From Anaerolentibacter hominis (GTDB lineage Bacteria; Bacillota; Clostridia; Lachnospirales; Lachnospiraceae): a stretch of 64,000 nt of DNA. The notes under the pieces are model-generated. The model had not been told where the DNA came from and did not search any database. It saw only the letters and a list, made by a program, of their open reading frames with translations. Shown in pieces: positions 16,764-25,509 of this stretch. The stretch covers positions 1,302,001-1,366,000 of the forward strand of contig NZ_JAWDIX010000001.1 of the NCBI RefSeq assembly GCF_032380675.1, given 5' to 3'. The translations under genes and the position numbers were made by a program. The stretch's first letter is position 1. Each line of letters opens with the position of its first letter.

Positions 16764-17183
16764 ATGAATAAGAAAAAAGGAAAGATTCCGCAGAAGTATC
16801 TGCAGCTGTACTATATGACTCCGGCACGGGCGGATGCGGCAGATCTGTACGGCCTGCTTTGCAGTGAGGCCGGGATATCCGTCCAGTGCTGGAAGGAAAT
16901 GAATGTACTTGAATTGGAACTGGAAAATGGGAGCAGTATAGATATAGAAGGAATCTGCCCGGACGAGTGGGACGGTGAGGACGGCGATTTTTTGAAACAG
17001 CATCATATCCAGTCGGTTTTTGCTCTCACGGTTCCGGAACCGGATAAAAACAGCGCTCTTTCCTGTATGGAGAAGGTGCTGCACGGCTTCGGCGGATTTG
17101 TATGTGCAGATTCGGAAAACTTTGAACCGGTGCTGCTGGGGAGAAAAGAATTGAATACAGAAGAGGAGGCCGGCATAAGATGA
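16764..17183 (+). CDS. Uncharacterised protein, about 139 residues
   Basis: Not recognised. A basic start (MNKKKGKIPQKYLQ) is followed by an acidic domain with several Asp/Glu-rich stretches (SIDIEGICPDEWDGEDGD), no signal peptide and no membrane segment. The start is uncertain: an in-frame ATG at 16725 is possible, but the Lys-rich start at 16764 looks more natural. It overlaps the next small gene by 4 bases (ATGA), so they are translated as a pair. Confidence 0.6.
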   Translation: MNKKKGKIPQKYLQLYYMTPARADAADLYGLLCSEAGISVQCWKEMNVLELELENGSSIDIEGICPDEWDGEDGDFLKQHHIQSVFALTVPEPDKNSALSCMEKVLHGFGGFVCADSENFEPVLLGRKELNTEEEAGIR

Positions 17184-17410
17184 AACCTGCAACGAAGGAA
17201 GAACTTAGAAAACTGGTTACAGCAACCACGATTGATGTCTATGAGGATCTGGCTCCTCAGGCGATGCAGATGCTTAAGGAGACGTCAAACAATAAGAATC
17301 TGACCGCAGAGCAGCTTCAGGCCGAACAGCTTCTTAATATTATGGCTTATATAAAATCCTGCACGAATGATATAATCGTCGAGGTGCTGGCCGAGGTGCT
17401 GGAGCTATAG
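17180..17410 (+). CDS. Uncharacterised small protein, 76 residues
   Basis: Small soluble helical protein, rich in Leu, Glu and Ala, with a Gln-rich central helix (TAEQLQAEQLLN) and one Cys. It starts with ATGA overlapping the previous stop and has AGAGGAGG upstream inside the preceding gene, supporting a real coupled gene. No family is recognised. Confidence 0.6.
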   Translation: MKPATKEELRKLVTATTIDVYEDLAPQAMQMLKETSNNKNLTAEQLQAEQLLNIMAYIKSCTNDIIVEVLAEVLEL

Positions 17411-17450
17411 GACCGGCCGAAATATGCCTGACAGACGGCAGCGAAAAGGG

Positions 17451-17479
17451 TTGCGTTTCATGCCCCGGACGTTTATAAT
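17451..17479 (+). promoter_or_regulatory. Promoter of the iron alcohol dehydrogenase gene
   Basis: TTGCGT, 17-base spacer, perfect TATAAT. It leaves a leader of about 110 bases containing an imperfect hairpin (17531-17557: CAGG-CTGC/GCAG-CCTG). No Rex-type operator is obvious. Confidence 0.6.
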
Positions 17480-17597
17480 AAAATAGATTGGGCAGGAAAA
17501 AAGTGACACAGGATTCCGGCACAGTCGGGACAGGCCTGCGGCAGTTTTGCAGACCTGCGTACAGTAAAAGTTTACATATTACAGGAGGGACAGGAAC

Positions 17598-18776
17598 ATG
17601 CTTAATTTTCAGCTTTACACACCAACCAAGGTAATCTTTGGTAAAGATACCGAACTGGATGCAGCACAGGAGATCAAAAGCCTTGGCTGTAAAAAAGTTT
17701 TAGTTCACTACGGCGGCCAGAGTGCCAGAAAGTCAGGTCTTCTGGATCGGATTGAGAACTCTTTGAAAGAGGCCGGGATTGATTATATTTCATTGGGCGG
17801 TGTTGTTCCGAATCCCCGTCTGAGTCTTGTATATAAAGGAATTGAACTATGCAAGGAAGCCGGTGTTGACTTTATCCTCGCAGTGGGCGGCGGAAGTGTT
17901 ATTGACTCTGCCAAAGCGATCGGCTACGGTCTGACGAATGATTTTGACGTATGGGATATCTATGAGAAGAAGGCGGTTCCTACCGCATGCACACCGATCG
18001 GCGTTATTCTCACCATCGCGGCTGCAGGCAGTGAGACCAGCGACTCCTCCGTTATCACAAATGAGGAAGGCTGGCTCAAGAGAGGCTTCTCCAGCGATTA
18101 CTGCCGTCCGAAATTTGCTATCATGAATCCGGAGCTGACCTATACTCTTCCGGAGTATCAGACATTCAGCGGCGGCACCGACATCCTGATGCATACCCAG
18201 GAGCGTTACTTTACCCCGACCAAGGATGTGGATTTTACCGATGCACTCTGTGAAGCACTTCTGCGGGTTGTTATCAAACATCTGCTGATCCTGAAAGAGG
18301 ACCCGAATAATTATGATTCCCGCGCACAGGTTATGTGGGCAGGAAGTATTTCTCACAACGGTCTGATGAGTACCGGCCGCGGTACAGATTTTGCCAGCCA
18401 TCAGATGGAGCATGAGCTGGGCGGTCTGTTTGACTGTGCACACGGCGCAGGCCTTTCCGCAGTTTGGCCGAGCTGGGCTCGTTATGTATACAAGCATGAT
18501 GTAGGACGTTTTGCACAGTATGCAGTGAACGTTATGGGCTGCACCATGGACTTCCAGAATCCGGAGAAGACAGCGCTGGAAGGTATCGCCAAAATGGAAG
18601 AATTCTATCATAAGATCGGTATGCCGATTACGATCAAGGAACTGGGCTTTGATGTGACAGATGAGCAGATCAATGAGATGGCTGAGAAGGCAACCTGGTT
18701 CGGACAGAGAAAGATCGGCGGCTTTGTGGAACTGGATAAAGATGATATTGTTGCTATCTACAAGATGGCAAGATAG
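17598..18776 (+). CDS. Iron-containing alcohol dehydrogenase (butanol dehydrogenase type)
   Basis: 392-residue cytosolic NAD(P)H-dependent oxidoreductase that likely reduces aldehydes to alcohols during fermentation. The cofactor loop GGGSVIDSAKA lies near residue 96. The metal-binding Asp/His set appears in GGTDILMHTQERYF and HQMEHELGGLFDCAHGAGLS. Length and layout fit BdhA/YqhD-type group III enzymes. ACAGGAGGGACAGG precedes the ATG, the promoter is strong and a terminator follows. Codon use looks like that of a well expressed gene (many CTG, ATC, GCA). Confidence 0.93.
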   Translation: MLNFQLYTPTKVIFGKDTELDAAQEIKSLGCKKVLVHYGGQSARKSGLLDRIENSLKEAGIDYISLGGVVPNPRLSLVYKGIELCKEAGVDFILAVGGGSVIDSAKAIGYGLTNDFDVWDIYEKKAVPTACTPIGVILTIAAAGSETSDSSVITNEEGWLKRGFSSDYCRPKFAIMNPELTYTLPEYQTFSGGTDILMHTQERYFTPTKDVDFTDALCEALLRVVIKHLLILKEDPNNYDSRAQVMWAGSISHNGLMSTGRGTDFASHQMEHELGGLFDCAHGAGLSAVWPSWARYVYKHDVGRFAQYAVNVMGCTMDFQNPEKTALEGIAKMEEFYHKIGMPITIKELGFDVTDEQINEMAEKATWFGQRKIGGFVELDKDDIVAIYKMAR

Positions 18777-18834
18777 TAAGTAACCGGCGGCTGACCGGGA
18801 GTTTTGCGGGAAGCCGGACAGTAAAGTAATATAA

Positions 18835-18869
18835 CCTCCAAATCGATACCAATTGATTTGGAGGTTTTT
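18835..18869 (+). terminator. Terminator after the alcohol dehydrogenase gene
   Basis: CCTCCAAATC (18835-18844) pairs with GATTTGGAGG (18855-18864), then TTTTT. It sits 24 bases before pyrC. It does not carry a recognisable PyrR-binding loop, so it is read as a plain terminator, although readthrough control of pyrC is possible. Confidence 0.8.
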
Positions 18870-18892
18870 GCGAAAAGGAGTGAAGAAGAGAA

Positions 18893-20179
18893 TTGCAGAG
18901 ACGTACACTGATCCAGAATGGACATGTCATAGACCCAGCTTCCGGCAGGGACGGGATTTATGATGTACTTGTTGTAGGAGATAAGATTGAGAAGGTGTCG
19001 GAGCAGATTTCGGAGCAGGCGGACGAGATCGTTGACGCGAAGGGCTGTCTTGTTATGCCGGGCTTTGTTGACCTGCATGTACATCTGAGAGAACCGGGAC
19101 TGGAGTATAAAGAAACGATTGCCACCGGCACTCAGGCGGCGGCCAGGGGCGGCTTTACAACCATATGTCCTATGGCAAATACGAAGCCTCCCATCGATTC
19201 TCCGGAGATGGTGCGCCTTCTCCGGGAAAAGATTGAAACGGACGGCCTGGTCCATGTCCTGATCGTGGGAGCCGTGACAAAGGGTCTTGATGGAACGGAG
19301 GTCTGCGATATCCCCGGGATGGCAGCCGAAGGGATGAAGGCTATCAGCGAGGATGGAAAGTCAGTCATGAATTCCGCTGTATATGCCAGGGCCATGAAGC
19401 TGGCGAAGGAACATCAGGTCGTTGTTCTGGCCCACTGTGAAGATATTAATCTGGTGCGGGGCGGCGTGATGCATGAGGGGAAGAGATCAAAAGAACTTGG
19501 GCTTCCCGGTATTACCAGTGCAGTGGAAGATATTATTACCGCCAGGGATATTGCACTGGCTAAGGAAACGGGAGCACGGCTTCATCTGTGCCACTGTTCC
19601 ACCAAAGCCAGCGTGACTATGGTGCGGCTGGCCAAGGAGGCCGGTGTATCTGTATCGGCGGAAATATGTCCCCATCATTTTACACTCTGTGACGAAGATA
19701 TTCCGCGAGATGACGGAAACTATAAGATGAACCCGCCCCTTCGCGGCAGAGAGGATCTTGAGGCGCTGAGGACGGGACTGAAAGACGGAACGATGGAAGT
19801 CATTGCGACGGATCATGCTCCCCACGCGCAGGAAGAAAAGGAATGTTCCATGCGTCAGGCGGCATTTGGAATCGTGGGGCTTGAGACTGCGTTCGCCCTG
19901 GGTTATACAGAGCTGGTAGAAAAAGGAGTCTTGAGTTTATCGCAGCTGGTAGAAAAGATGAGCTTAAATCCTTCCCGTATTATCGGGATTGAGAAAGGAA
20001 GTCTGGAGGAAGGCAGGACGGCTGATCTGGTGATTGCAGATGTAAGTGAACCGTACTGTATAGACACGAATACATTTGCATCCAAGGGTAAAAATACGCC
20101 GTTTAACGGCCGCAGGGTGAAGGGCAGAATACGGATGACAATGGTAGACGGAACAATCGTGTATCGGGATCAAGTGTAA
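18893..20179 (+). CDS. pyrC: Dihydroorotase
   Basis: 428-residue type I dihydroorotase that cyclises carbamoyl-aspartate to dihydroorotate. The zinc-binding DLHVHLREPG lies near residue 60, with AHCEDINLVRGG, HLCHCSTKASV and the catalytic ATDHAPHA following. The best start is a TTG at 18893 behind AAGGAG (spacing 12); no ATG is available at the N-terminus. First gene of pyrC-F-K-D-E; pyrB is not in the window. No promoter is seen between the terminator and the start, so its transcription source is unclear. Confidence 0.95.
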   Translation: MQRRTLIQNGHVIDPASGRDGIYDVLVVGDKIEKVSEQISEQADEIVDAKGCLVMPGFVDLHVHLREPGLEYKETIATGTQAAARGGFTTICPMANTKPPIDSPEMVRLLREKIETDGLVHVLIVGAVTKGLDGTEVCDIPGMAAEGMKAISEDGKSVMNSAVYARAMKLAKEHQVVVLAHCEDINLVRGGVMHEGKRSKELGLPGITSAVEDIITARDIALAKETGARLHLCHCSTKASVTMVRLAKEAGVSVSAEICPHHFTLCDEDIPRDDGNYKMNPPLRGREDLEALRTGLKDGTMEVIATDHAPHAQEEKECSMRQAAFGIVGLETAFALGYTELVEKGVLSLSQLVEKMSLNPSRIIGIEKGSLEEGRTADLVIADVSEPYCIDTNTFASKGKNTPFNGRRVKGRIRMTMVDGTIVYRDQV

Positions 20180-20209
20180 AACGGCAGAGCCGGAGAGAGG
20201 AGAAAACAA

Positions 20210-21130
20210 ATGATAAATAAGCTGATCAGGAAAATACAGGAAACAGAGGCTCACCTTTGCGTGGGTCTGGACCCTATGCTGGGCTTTGTACCGGAGCATA
20301 TCAAGGCAAAGGCATATGAAGAAAAAGGGGAGAATCTGGCCGGCGCCGCAGAGGCAATCTGGCAGTTCAACAAGGCAATAGTAGATGCGACTTATGACAT
20401 TATACCTGCTGTGAAGCCGCAGATCGCCATGTATGAGCAGTTTGGCATGGAAGGACTGATGGTCTTTAAGAAAACGGTGGACTACTGTAAGAGTAAAGAC
20501 CTGATTGTAATCGGCGACATTAAGCGCGGCGACATCGGTTCCACATCGGCGGCCTATGCGGTGGGACATCTGGGCAAAGTGCAGGTGGGCAGCCATGTTT
20601 ACAGTGGTTTTGATGAGGATTTTTCTACGGTCAATCCTTATCTGGGCAGTGATGGAGTAAAACCGTTTATCGATGTGTGCAAAGAAGAAAAGAAGGGGAT
20701 TTTTGTCCTTGTAAAGACATCCAATCCTTCCAGCGGAGAATTCCAGGATCAGCTGGTGAATGGCAAACCGGTCTATGAGATTGTAGGCGAAAAAGTTGCA
20801 GAGTGGGGCGAAGAGGCAATGGGAGGCGATTACAGCTATGTTGGAGCTGTAGTCGGGGCTACCTATCCGGAGATGGGCAGAAGACTGCGTCAGATTATGC
20901 CGAAAGCATATATTCTTGTGCCTGGTTACGGCGCACAGGGCGGAAAAGGTAAGGATCTGACCCATTTCTTTAATAAAGACGGCCTGGGTGCGATTGTAAA
21001 CTCTTCCAGGGGTATTATTGCGGCATATCAGCAGGCAGGGTATGAGAAATTCGGGCCTGAGAACTTTGCGGATGCAGCCAGAGCGGCTGTGATTGACATG
21101 AGAGAAGATATTAAAAATGCACTGAAATAG
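20210..21130 (+). CDS. pyrF: Orotidine 5'-phosphate decarboxylase, type 2
   Basis: 306-residue enzyme converting OMP to UMP. The catalytic Asp-Lys-Asp motif appears as GDIKRGDIGST, diagnostic of the longer type 2 form. GAGAGGAG lies before ATG 20210. It follows pyrC after 30 bases and precedes pyrK after 10, so it is clearly in one operon. Confidence 0.96.
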   Translation: MINKLIRKIQETEAHLCVGLDPMLGFVPEHIKAKAYEEKGENLAGAAEAIWQFNKAIVDATYDIIPAVKPQIAMYEQFGMEGLMVFKKTVDYCKSKDLIVIGDIKRGDIGSTSAAYAVGHLGKVQVGSHVYSGFDEDFSTVNPYLGSDGVKPFIDVCKEEKKGIFVLVKTSNPSSGEFQDQLVNGKPVYEIVGEKVAEWGEEAMGGDYSYVGAVVGATYPEMGRRLRQIMPKAYILVPGYGAQGGKGKDLTHFFNKDGLGAIVNSSRGIIAAYQQAGYEKFGPENFADAARAAVIDMREDIKNALK

Positions 21131-21140
21131 GAGAAAAATT

Positions 21141-21911
21141 ATGGTAAAGAAACGTGCGCTGATTACCAGCAACATCTGTCTGCTTGACGATATTTACAGC
21201 ATGTGGCTGAAAGATGCTGATATTGCGGCGGAGGCGAAGGCGGGACAGTTCTTATCTCTTTACTGCAATGACGGCAGCAGGCTGCTTCCCCGGCCTATCA
21301 GCATCTGTGAGATAAATGCCGGCGAGGGAATGCTCCGGCTGGTGTATCGCATTGCCGGAAAAGGGACGGAAGAATTCTCAAGGCTTAGCCCGGGCACATC
21401 GATTGAAGTGATGGGGCCGCTGGGCAATGGGTTTACGCTGGAGGGAACCCATCCGGTAGTAATCGGAGGCGGAATCGGAATTCCGCCCATGCTGGAACTG
21501 GCGAAGCAGTTAACGGCAAAAGGGCTGCCGGTGCAGATCGTTCTGGGATACAGAGACAGAACATTTTTAACAGAGGAATTTGAAAAGGCCGGCACCGTGA
21601 CCATTGCGACGGAAGACGGAAGTTCGGGCGTGAAGGGAAATGTGATTGACGCGGTACGAAAGAAGGGTATCGTGGGAGATATCATTTTTGCCTGCGGTCC
21701 CACGCCGATGCTGAAAGGTATAAAGGCGTATGCAGAGGAACAGGATATCCCAGCGCAGATATCTCTGGAAGAGAAGATGGCCTGCGGAATCGGAGCCTGC
21801 CTGGCCTGCGTGTGTAAATCAAAAGAGACAGATTCTCATTCTCATGTGAAAAATAAGAGGATATGCAAAGACGGTCCGGTATTTTATGCGAAGGAGGTAG
21901 AACTGCCGTGA
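21141..21911 (+). CDS. pyrK: Dihydroorotate dehydrogenase electron-transfer subunit PyrK
   Basis: 256 residues with FAD- and NAD-binding halves and a [2Fe-2S] site near the C-terminus: CGIGACLACVCK plus a later Cys. It passes electrons from dihydroorotate via PyrD to NAD+. RPISIC marks the FAD-binding fold and ACGPTPM the NAD domain. It overlaps the PyrD start by 4 bases, consistent with the stoichiometric PyrD-PyrK complex. Confidence 0.95.
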   Translation: MVKKRALITSNICLLDDIYSMWLKDADIAAEAKAGQFLSLYCNDGSRLLPRPISICEINAGEGMLRLVYRIAGKGTEEFSRLSPGTSIEVMGPLGNGFTLEGTHPVVIGGGIGIPPMLELAKQLTAKGLPVQIVLGYRDRTFLTEEFEKAGTVTIATEDGSSGVKGNVIDAVRKKGIVGDIIFACGPTPMLKGIKAYAEEQDIPAQISLEEKMACGIGACLACVCKSKETDSHSHVKNKRICKDGPVFYAKEVELP

Positions 21912-22813
21912 ATATGAAAGTAGACATAGCAGGGGTGACTCTGAATAATCCGGTTATGGTGGCTTCCGGCACCTTTGGGTCCGGTAGTGAATATGCCGAT
22001 TTTGTAGATTTGAGCCGTCTGGGTGCAGTTGTCACAAAGGGCGTGGCCAATGTCCCGTGGGAGGGAAACCCAACGCCCAGAATCGCAGAGACCTATGGCG
22101 GCATGCTCAATGCCATCGGACTGCAGAATCCGGGGATTGATGTGTTTGTAGAACGGGATATTCCATTCTTACGACAGTATGATACCAAAATCATCGTGAA
22201 CGTATGCGGTCATTCTACAGAGGAATACTGCGAGGTGGTGGAACGGCTGGGAGAAGAAGATGTGGATCTGCTGGAGATAAATATTTCCTGTCCCAACGTG
22301 AAAGAAGGCGGTATTGCCTTTGGACAGAACCCGAAATCAGCAGAAGCAATTACGGCGGCGGTGAAGAAATATGCCAGACAGCCCATTATCATGAAGCTGA
22401 GCCCGAATGTAACGGATATTACAGAGATGGCAAGGGCGGTGGAAGCGGGCGGCGCGGACGGTGTTTCTTTGATTAATACTCTGACCGGCATGAAAATTGA
22501 CGTAAATCGGAGAACATTTGCACTGGCCAATAAGACAGGCGGCTTGTCCGGTCCTGCTATCAAGCCGGTAGCGGTGCGGATGGTATATCAGGTTGCTCAG
22601 GCGGTAAAACTGCCTGTTATTGGTATGGGAGGAATTGCAAACGCAGAGGATGCGCTGGAGTTCATCCTGGCGGGAGCGACAGGGGTTTCCGTAGGAACAG
22701 CTAATTTTGCGGACCCATATACAACCATACGGGTGATCGAGGGTATCCAGGAGTACATGGAACGTTTTGGGGTAACTGACATTAGGGAGTTAATCGGAGC
22801 AGTTAGAGAATAG
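21908..22813 (+). CDS. pyrD: Dihydroorotate dehydrogenase, class 1B catalytic subunit
   Basis: About 301 residues; FMN TIM barrel oxidising dihydroorotate to orotate. The catalytic Cys is in the loop NISCPNVKEGG, followed by INTLTGMKIDV and GGIANAEDAL. Its use of PyrK makes it the NAD-linked class 1B form. AAGGAGG at 21891-21897 fits the GTG at 21908 (GTGA overlap with pyrK, spacing 10) better than the ATG two codons later. It is followed by pyrE after 21 bases. Confidence 0.95.
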   Translation: MNMKVDIAGVTLNNPVMVASGTFGSGSEYADFVDLSRLGAVVTKGVANVPWEGNPTPRIAETYGGMLNAIGLQNPGIDVFVERDIPFLRQYDTKIIVNVCGHSTEEYCEVVERLGEEDVDLLEINISCPNVKEGGIAFGQNPKSAEAITAAVKKYARQPIIMKLSPNVTDITEMARAVEAGGADGVSLINTLTGMKIDVNRRTFALANKTGGLSGPAIKPVAVRMVYQVAQAVKLPVIGMGGIANAEDALEFILAGATGVSVGTANFADPYTTIRVIEGIQEYMERFGVTDIRELIGAVRE

Positions 22814-22834
22814 AAGAAAGGCTGGGGACAAAAG

Positions 22835-23512
22835 ATGGAACAATATAAGCAGGAGTTTATTGAATTTATGGTGGACTGCCAGGTCTTAAAATTTGGCGAT
22901 TTTACAACAAAGAGCGGGAGAAAGACACCTTTTTTTGTGAATACCGGATTTTACCGTACCGGAACGCAGCTGCGCAGGCTGGGCGAATACTATGCCAGGG
23001 CGATTGCGGACAAATTTGGCTTTGATTTTGACGTGCTCTTCGGGCCTGCCTATAAGGGAATCCCGCTGAGCGTGGCTGCCTCAATGGCAATCAGCGAGCA
23101 CTATGATAAAGAGATCCGCTACTGTTCTAACAGGAAAGAGGTAAAGGATCACGGAGATAAAGGAATCCTTTTGGGCAGCCCGATTCTGGACGGCGACAAA
23201 GTTGTGATTATTGAAGATGTAACCACAGCCGGTACGTCCATCGGAGAGACGATGCCGATTCTGAAGGCACAGGGAGATGTGGACGTGCTTGGACTGGTTG
23301 TCTCCGTTGACCGTATGGAGAGGGGCCAGGGAGCGAAGAGCGCCCTGCAGGAGATCGAGGACACCTATGGACTGGCGACGACAGCGATAGTAACAATGGG
23401 GGAAGTTGTAGAACACTTGTATAACCGTGAGTATCGTGGTAAGATTATAATTGATGACAATTTAAAAGCTGCCATCGACGCGTATTATGAGAAATACGGT
23501 GTGATCCAATAA
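22835..23512 (+). CDS. pyrE: Orotate phosphoribosyltransferase
   Basis: 225 residues; couples orotate to PRPP to form OMP. The PRPP loop is VVIIEDVTTAGTSIGE near residue 127, and FGPAYKGIPL forms the PPi-side loop. It is last of the pyr genes. A small membrane-protein gene follows after 82 bases, before the terminator. Confidence 0.96.
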   Translation: MEQYKQEFIEFMVDCQVLKFGDFTTKSGRKTPFFVNTGFYRTGTQLRRLGEYYARAIADKFGFDFDVLFGPAYKGIPLSVAASMAISEHYDKEIRYCSNRKEVKDHGDKGILLGSPILDGDKVVIIEDVTTAGTSIGETMPILKAQGDVDVLGLVVSVDRMERGQGAKSALQEIEDTYGLATTAIVTMGEVVEHLYNREYRGKIIIDDNLKAAIDAYYEKYGVIQ

Positions 23513-23594
23513 TCATGAATTGATCCTGCCGTCCGGGACAGCATCGGTTCCGTATGGAAAAACCGAGATTGAGAAGCCGAAAAGGAGGACTGAT

Positions 23595-23747
23595 ATGGGA
23601 GAAAATGTATATAAGACAATGAATACTGTCGGCAGTATGGCAATAATCCTTGGAATTTTAACCATTGTTCTGGGTGTGGCGTCCGGTGTGTTAAATATTG
23701 TAAATGGAGCGATGCTGTTAAAGAAAAAATCAGATTTACTGTTTTAA
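23595..23747 (+). CDS. Small single-span membrane protein, 50 residues
   Basis: Starts MGENVYKTMNTVG, then one hydrophobic helix (about residues 14-36), then a Lys-rich tail (LLKKKSDLLF). AAGGAGG sits 9 bases before ATG 23595; a longer frame from 23520 is not supported. No family name is known to me. It ends just before the strong terminator that closes the pyr operon, so it is probably co-transcribed with pyrE. Confidence 0.65.
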   Translation: MGENVYKTMNTVGSMAIILGILTIVLGVASGVLNIVNGAMLLKKKSDLLF

Positions 23748-23766
23748 GCACTTTACAAACGAAATG

Positions 23767-23807
23767 AAATCAGATATGATATTGCTATCATATCTGATTT
23801 GTTTTTT
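23767..23807 (+). terminator. Terminator of the pyr operon
   Basis: A perfect 14-bp stem AAATCAGATATGAT/ATCATATCTGATTT (arms 23767-23780 and 23787-23800) is followed by GTTTTTT. Confidence 0.9.
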
Positions 23808-24018
23808 ATAGCTACAAGCCAGGTAAGAATGAAAAGATGAAGAAGGCATGGGGAGCTTGCTCACCAAGCCGCCGTCATCTTTTCGGGCTTATACGGCGCC
23901 AGCCGTAAAGCGTGCATACGAAGTATGCAAAGCTTCCTGGCCTGCAGCAGAAGTATGCAAAAGTTATTTCTGGCTTGTGATGAACCACCTAAGCAAGTAT
24001 CTGCGGCGTCAGCCGTAA
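23804..24018 (+). repeat. Family B structured repeat, copy 2
   Basis: The gap between the pyr terminator and the Tad-like operon is largely this element. It begins TATAGCTACAAGCCA, which is shared inverted with copy 1. Stem GAAAAGATGA/TCATCTTTTC (23831-23840, 23875-23884) encloses the conserved loop GGGGAGCTTGCTCACC. The ACGGC/GCCGT hairpin (23893-23906) and GCATAC-GAA-GTATGC (23914-23928) follow. The stems differ in sequence from copy 1 but still pair. A partial second unit with GGCGTCAGCC ends near 24018. Confidence 0.75.
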
Positions 24019-24049
24019 CTTCAATTTCCCGCTGTGATCATAATTGAAG
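24019..24049 (+). promoter_or_regulatory. Hairpin upstream of the Tad-like operon
   Basis: CTTCAATT (24019-24026) pairs with AATTGAAG (24042-24049), directly before the AGGGAGG ribosome site of the first operon gene. It could gate translation of that gene. No clear sigma-A promoter is seen here. Confidence 0.35.
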
Positions 24050-24065
24050 AAGGGAGGTTTCCTTC

Positions 24066-24680
24066 ATCGGGGAGAAATTTTATGGATTTCTCGGTGCACC
24101 GGCTTATGATTTTATTCTGTACCTGGCTCTGCTTCTGCAAAAGTCGGGACACAACGTTCTGATACTGGACCTGACAGAGAAACAGGAGCTGTACGGCTGC
24201 CTGGATTCTCAGGAGCCAGAGTCACAATATCAGGGGATTTTATGCCGGAACAACTGGCATATCGAATCGGAGGATCACTGCGATTTCATTCTGTTATATC
24301 TGGAACATCCGGATCAGGTACGGAACCTGGAACCGGAATTGCTGTTCGGCATTTCTGACTGCGAACGGCAGAATCTGGAACATCTGGCGGAAAGCCTGGA
24401 TCAGTCCAAATTACACTGGACCATTTTAATCCGGGATATCTGCTCTTCAAAATTTCCTAATGCATTTTTAAAACATGAATACTTTGACGGTCTGGACATG
24501 CGTCTGGTGCGGCTTTATTTCGATGAACAGGATTACAGAAAGAGAATAGAGCTCAGTCACTTTTTCCCTGTCTGCCTGAGACGACTGTCCGGCGAATATG
24601 CCAGACTGCTCTGCGCCGCCGCAGCGCGGATGACGGGACAGCCGGCAGGGAACTTGAAAAAGATATGGAACGAATCTTAA
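24066..24680 (+). CDS. First gene of the Tad-like operon, unknown function, apparent non-AUG start
   Basis: An open frame of about 204 residues from the in-frame TGA at 24045-24047 to TAA at 24680. The N-terminus (KFYGFLGAPAYDFILYLALLL, then HNVLILDLTE) resembles the start of a P-loop/ParA-type fold without a Walker A lysine, so it may be a receiver- or CpaE-like partner; this is inference. No ATG, GTG or TTG lies near the strong AGGGAGG at 24051-24057. The in-frame codon at ideal spacing is ATC at 24066. An AUC start, or a sequencing error removing an ATG, would explain this. The next gene follows after 16 bases. Confidence 0.6.
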   Translation: MGEKFYGFLGAPAYDFILYLALLLQKSGHNVLILDLTEKQELYGCLDSQEPESQYQGILCRNNWHIESEDHCDFILLYLEHPDQVRNLEPELLFGISDCERQNLEHLAESLDQSKLHWTILIRDICSSKFPNAFLKHEYFDGLDMRLVRLYFDEQDYRKRIELSHFFPVCLRRLSGEYARLLCAAAARMTGQPAGNLKKIWNES

Positions 24681-24696
24681 AGGGAGGGATGTAAAC

Positions 24697-25509
24697 TTGA
24701 ACGCGGCTTTCTGGAGCAATGCCAGAGGGAGGGGCAGGACAACCAGCAACCTGGCTGCACTGTGTATCATGCACGTGCTTCTGACAAAGCATAAAAGCAT
24801 CGTGATGGAAAACCACTGCGGCAGACATAGTCTGGAGAGCGCACTGGTGGGCTACCGGTACAGAAGTGCAATTCGGGAACAGGATTATTATCACAGTCAG
24901 ATCGGACTTGATTATTTGATCAAAACGTTCCATACAGGTCATATACCGGATAAAACGATAGAAGAAGTGTCACAGAGCATGCTCAGCGGGAAGCTCTGCT
25001 ATCTTCCGGCGGCCAGGACGAACGAAGACATATTTGATTATAATCTGAATCTGGTAATGGACTCCTTATTCCCCTATCTGGAAAAGCAGGGAGAAGATAT
25101 ATTCTTTGATCTGGCGGAAGAAAACAGTATGACAACAAAGTTCATTCTGGAGAGGGCGGACCGGATTGTAGTAAATCTGCCGCAGGACCCTGAGGCAGTG
25201 GAAGCATTTCTCAAGGAACACCCGGAAGAAACGGGGAAAATATTCTATCTGATCGGTGATTATGACCGGGAATCCAGGTACAGTAAAGCATATCTGTCAA
25301 GAAAATTTTCTATTCCCAAAGACCAAATCGGGATTATTCCACATAATATTCATTTTTCGGATGCACTTCTCTCCGGAACCGTTCTGCGTTTTATTACATC
25401 CGGTTACCGCTGCAGCAGAGATGACCCAAATCACTATTTTATCTATGAGGTAAAGCGGACGCTGCGTCTGATGGAGAAGATGAAAGGAGGGGACTGCCAA
25501 CGGATATAA
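24697..25509 (+). CDS. ParA/MinD-like protein, TadZ-type
   Basis: 270 residues. The N-terminus has a deviant Walker A loop, SNARGRGRTTSNLAAL, in the position of the ParA KGGxGKTT motif. The usual signature lysine is replaced by Arg, as in atypical TadZ ATPases that localise Tad pilus machinery. Later IFFDLAEE and DRIVVNLPQDP resemble the Walker B and following strands. Start is TTG 24697 behind AGGGAGGG (spacing about 9). Lying just before a TadA-like ATPase supports a pilus-assembly role. Confidence 0.65.
   Translation: MNAAFWSNARGRGRTTSNLAALCIMHVLLTKHKSIVMENHCGRHSLESALVGYRYRSAIREQDYYHSQIGLDYLIKTFHTGHIPDKTIEEVSQSMLSGKLCYLPAARTNEDIFDYNLNLVMDSLFPYLEKQGEDIFFDLAEENSMTTKFILERADRIVVNLPQDPEAVEAFLKEHPEETGKIFYLIGDYDRESRYSKAYLSRKFSIPKDQIGIIPHNIHFSDALLSGTVLRFITSGYRCSRDDPNHYFIYEVKRTLRLMEKMKGGDCQRI

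Noticed and set aside
17847..18908. Antisense open frame over the alcohol dehydrogenase gene
   Set aside because: A shadow of a strongly conserved, highly expressed gene, with no start signals.
19964..21175. Antisense open frame of 403 codons over pyrC and pyrF
   Set aside because: A shadow of two clear pyr genes; composition is rich in Cys, His and Phe and no family is recognisable.
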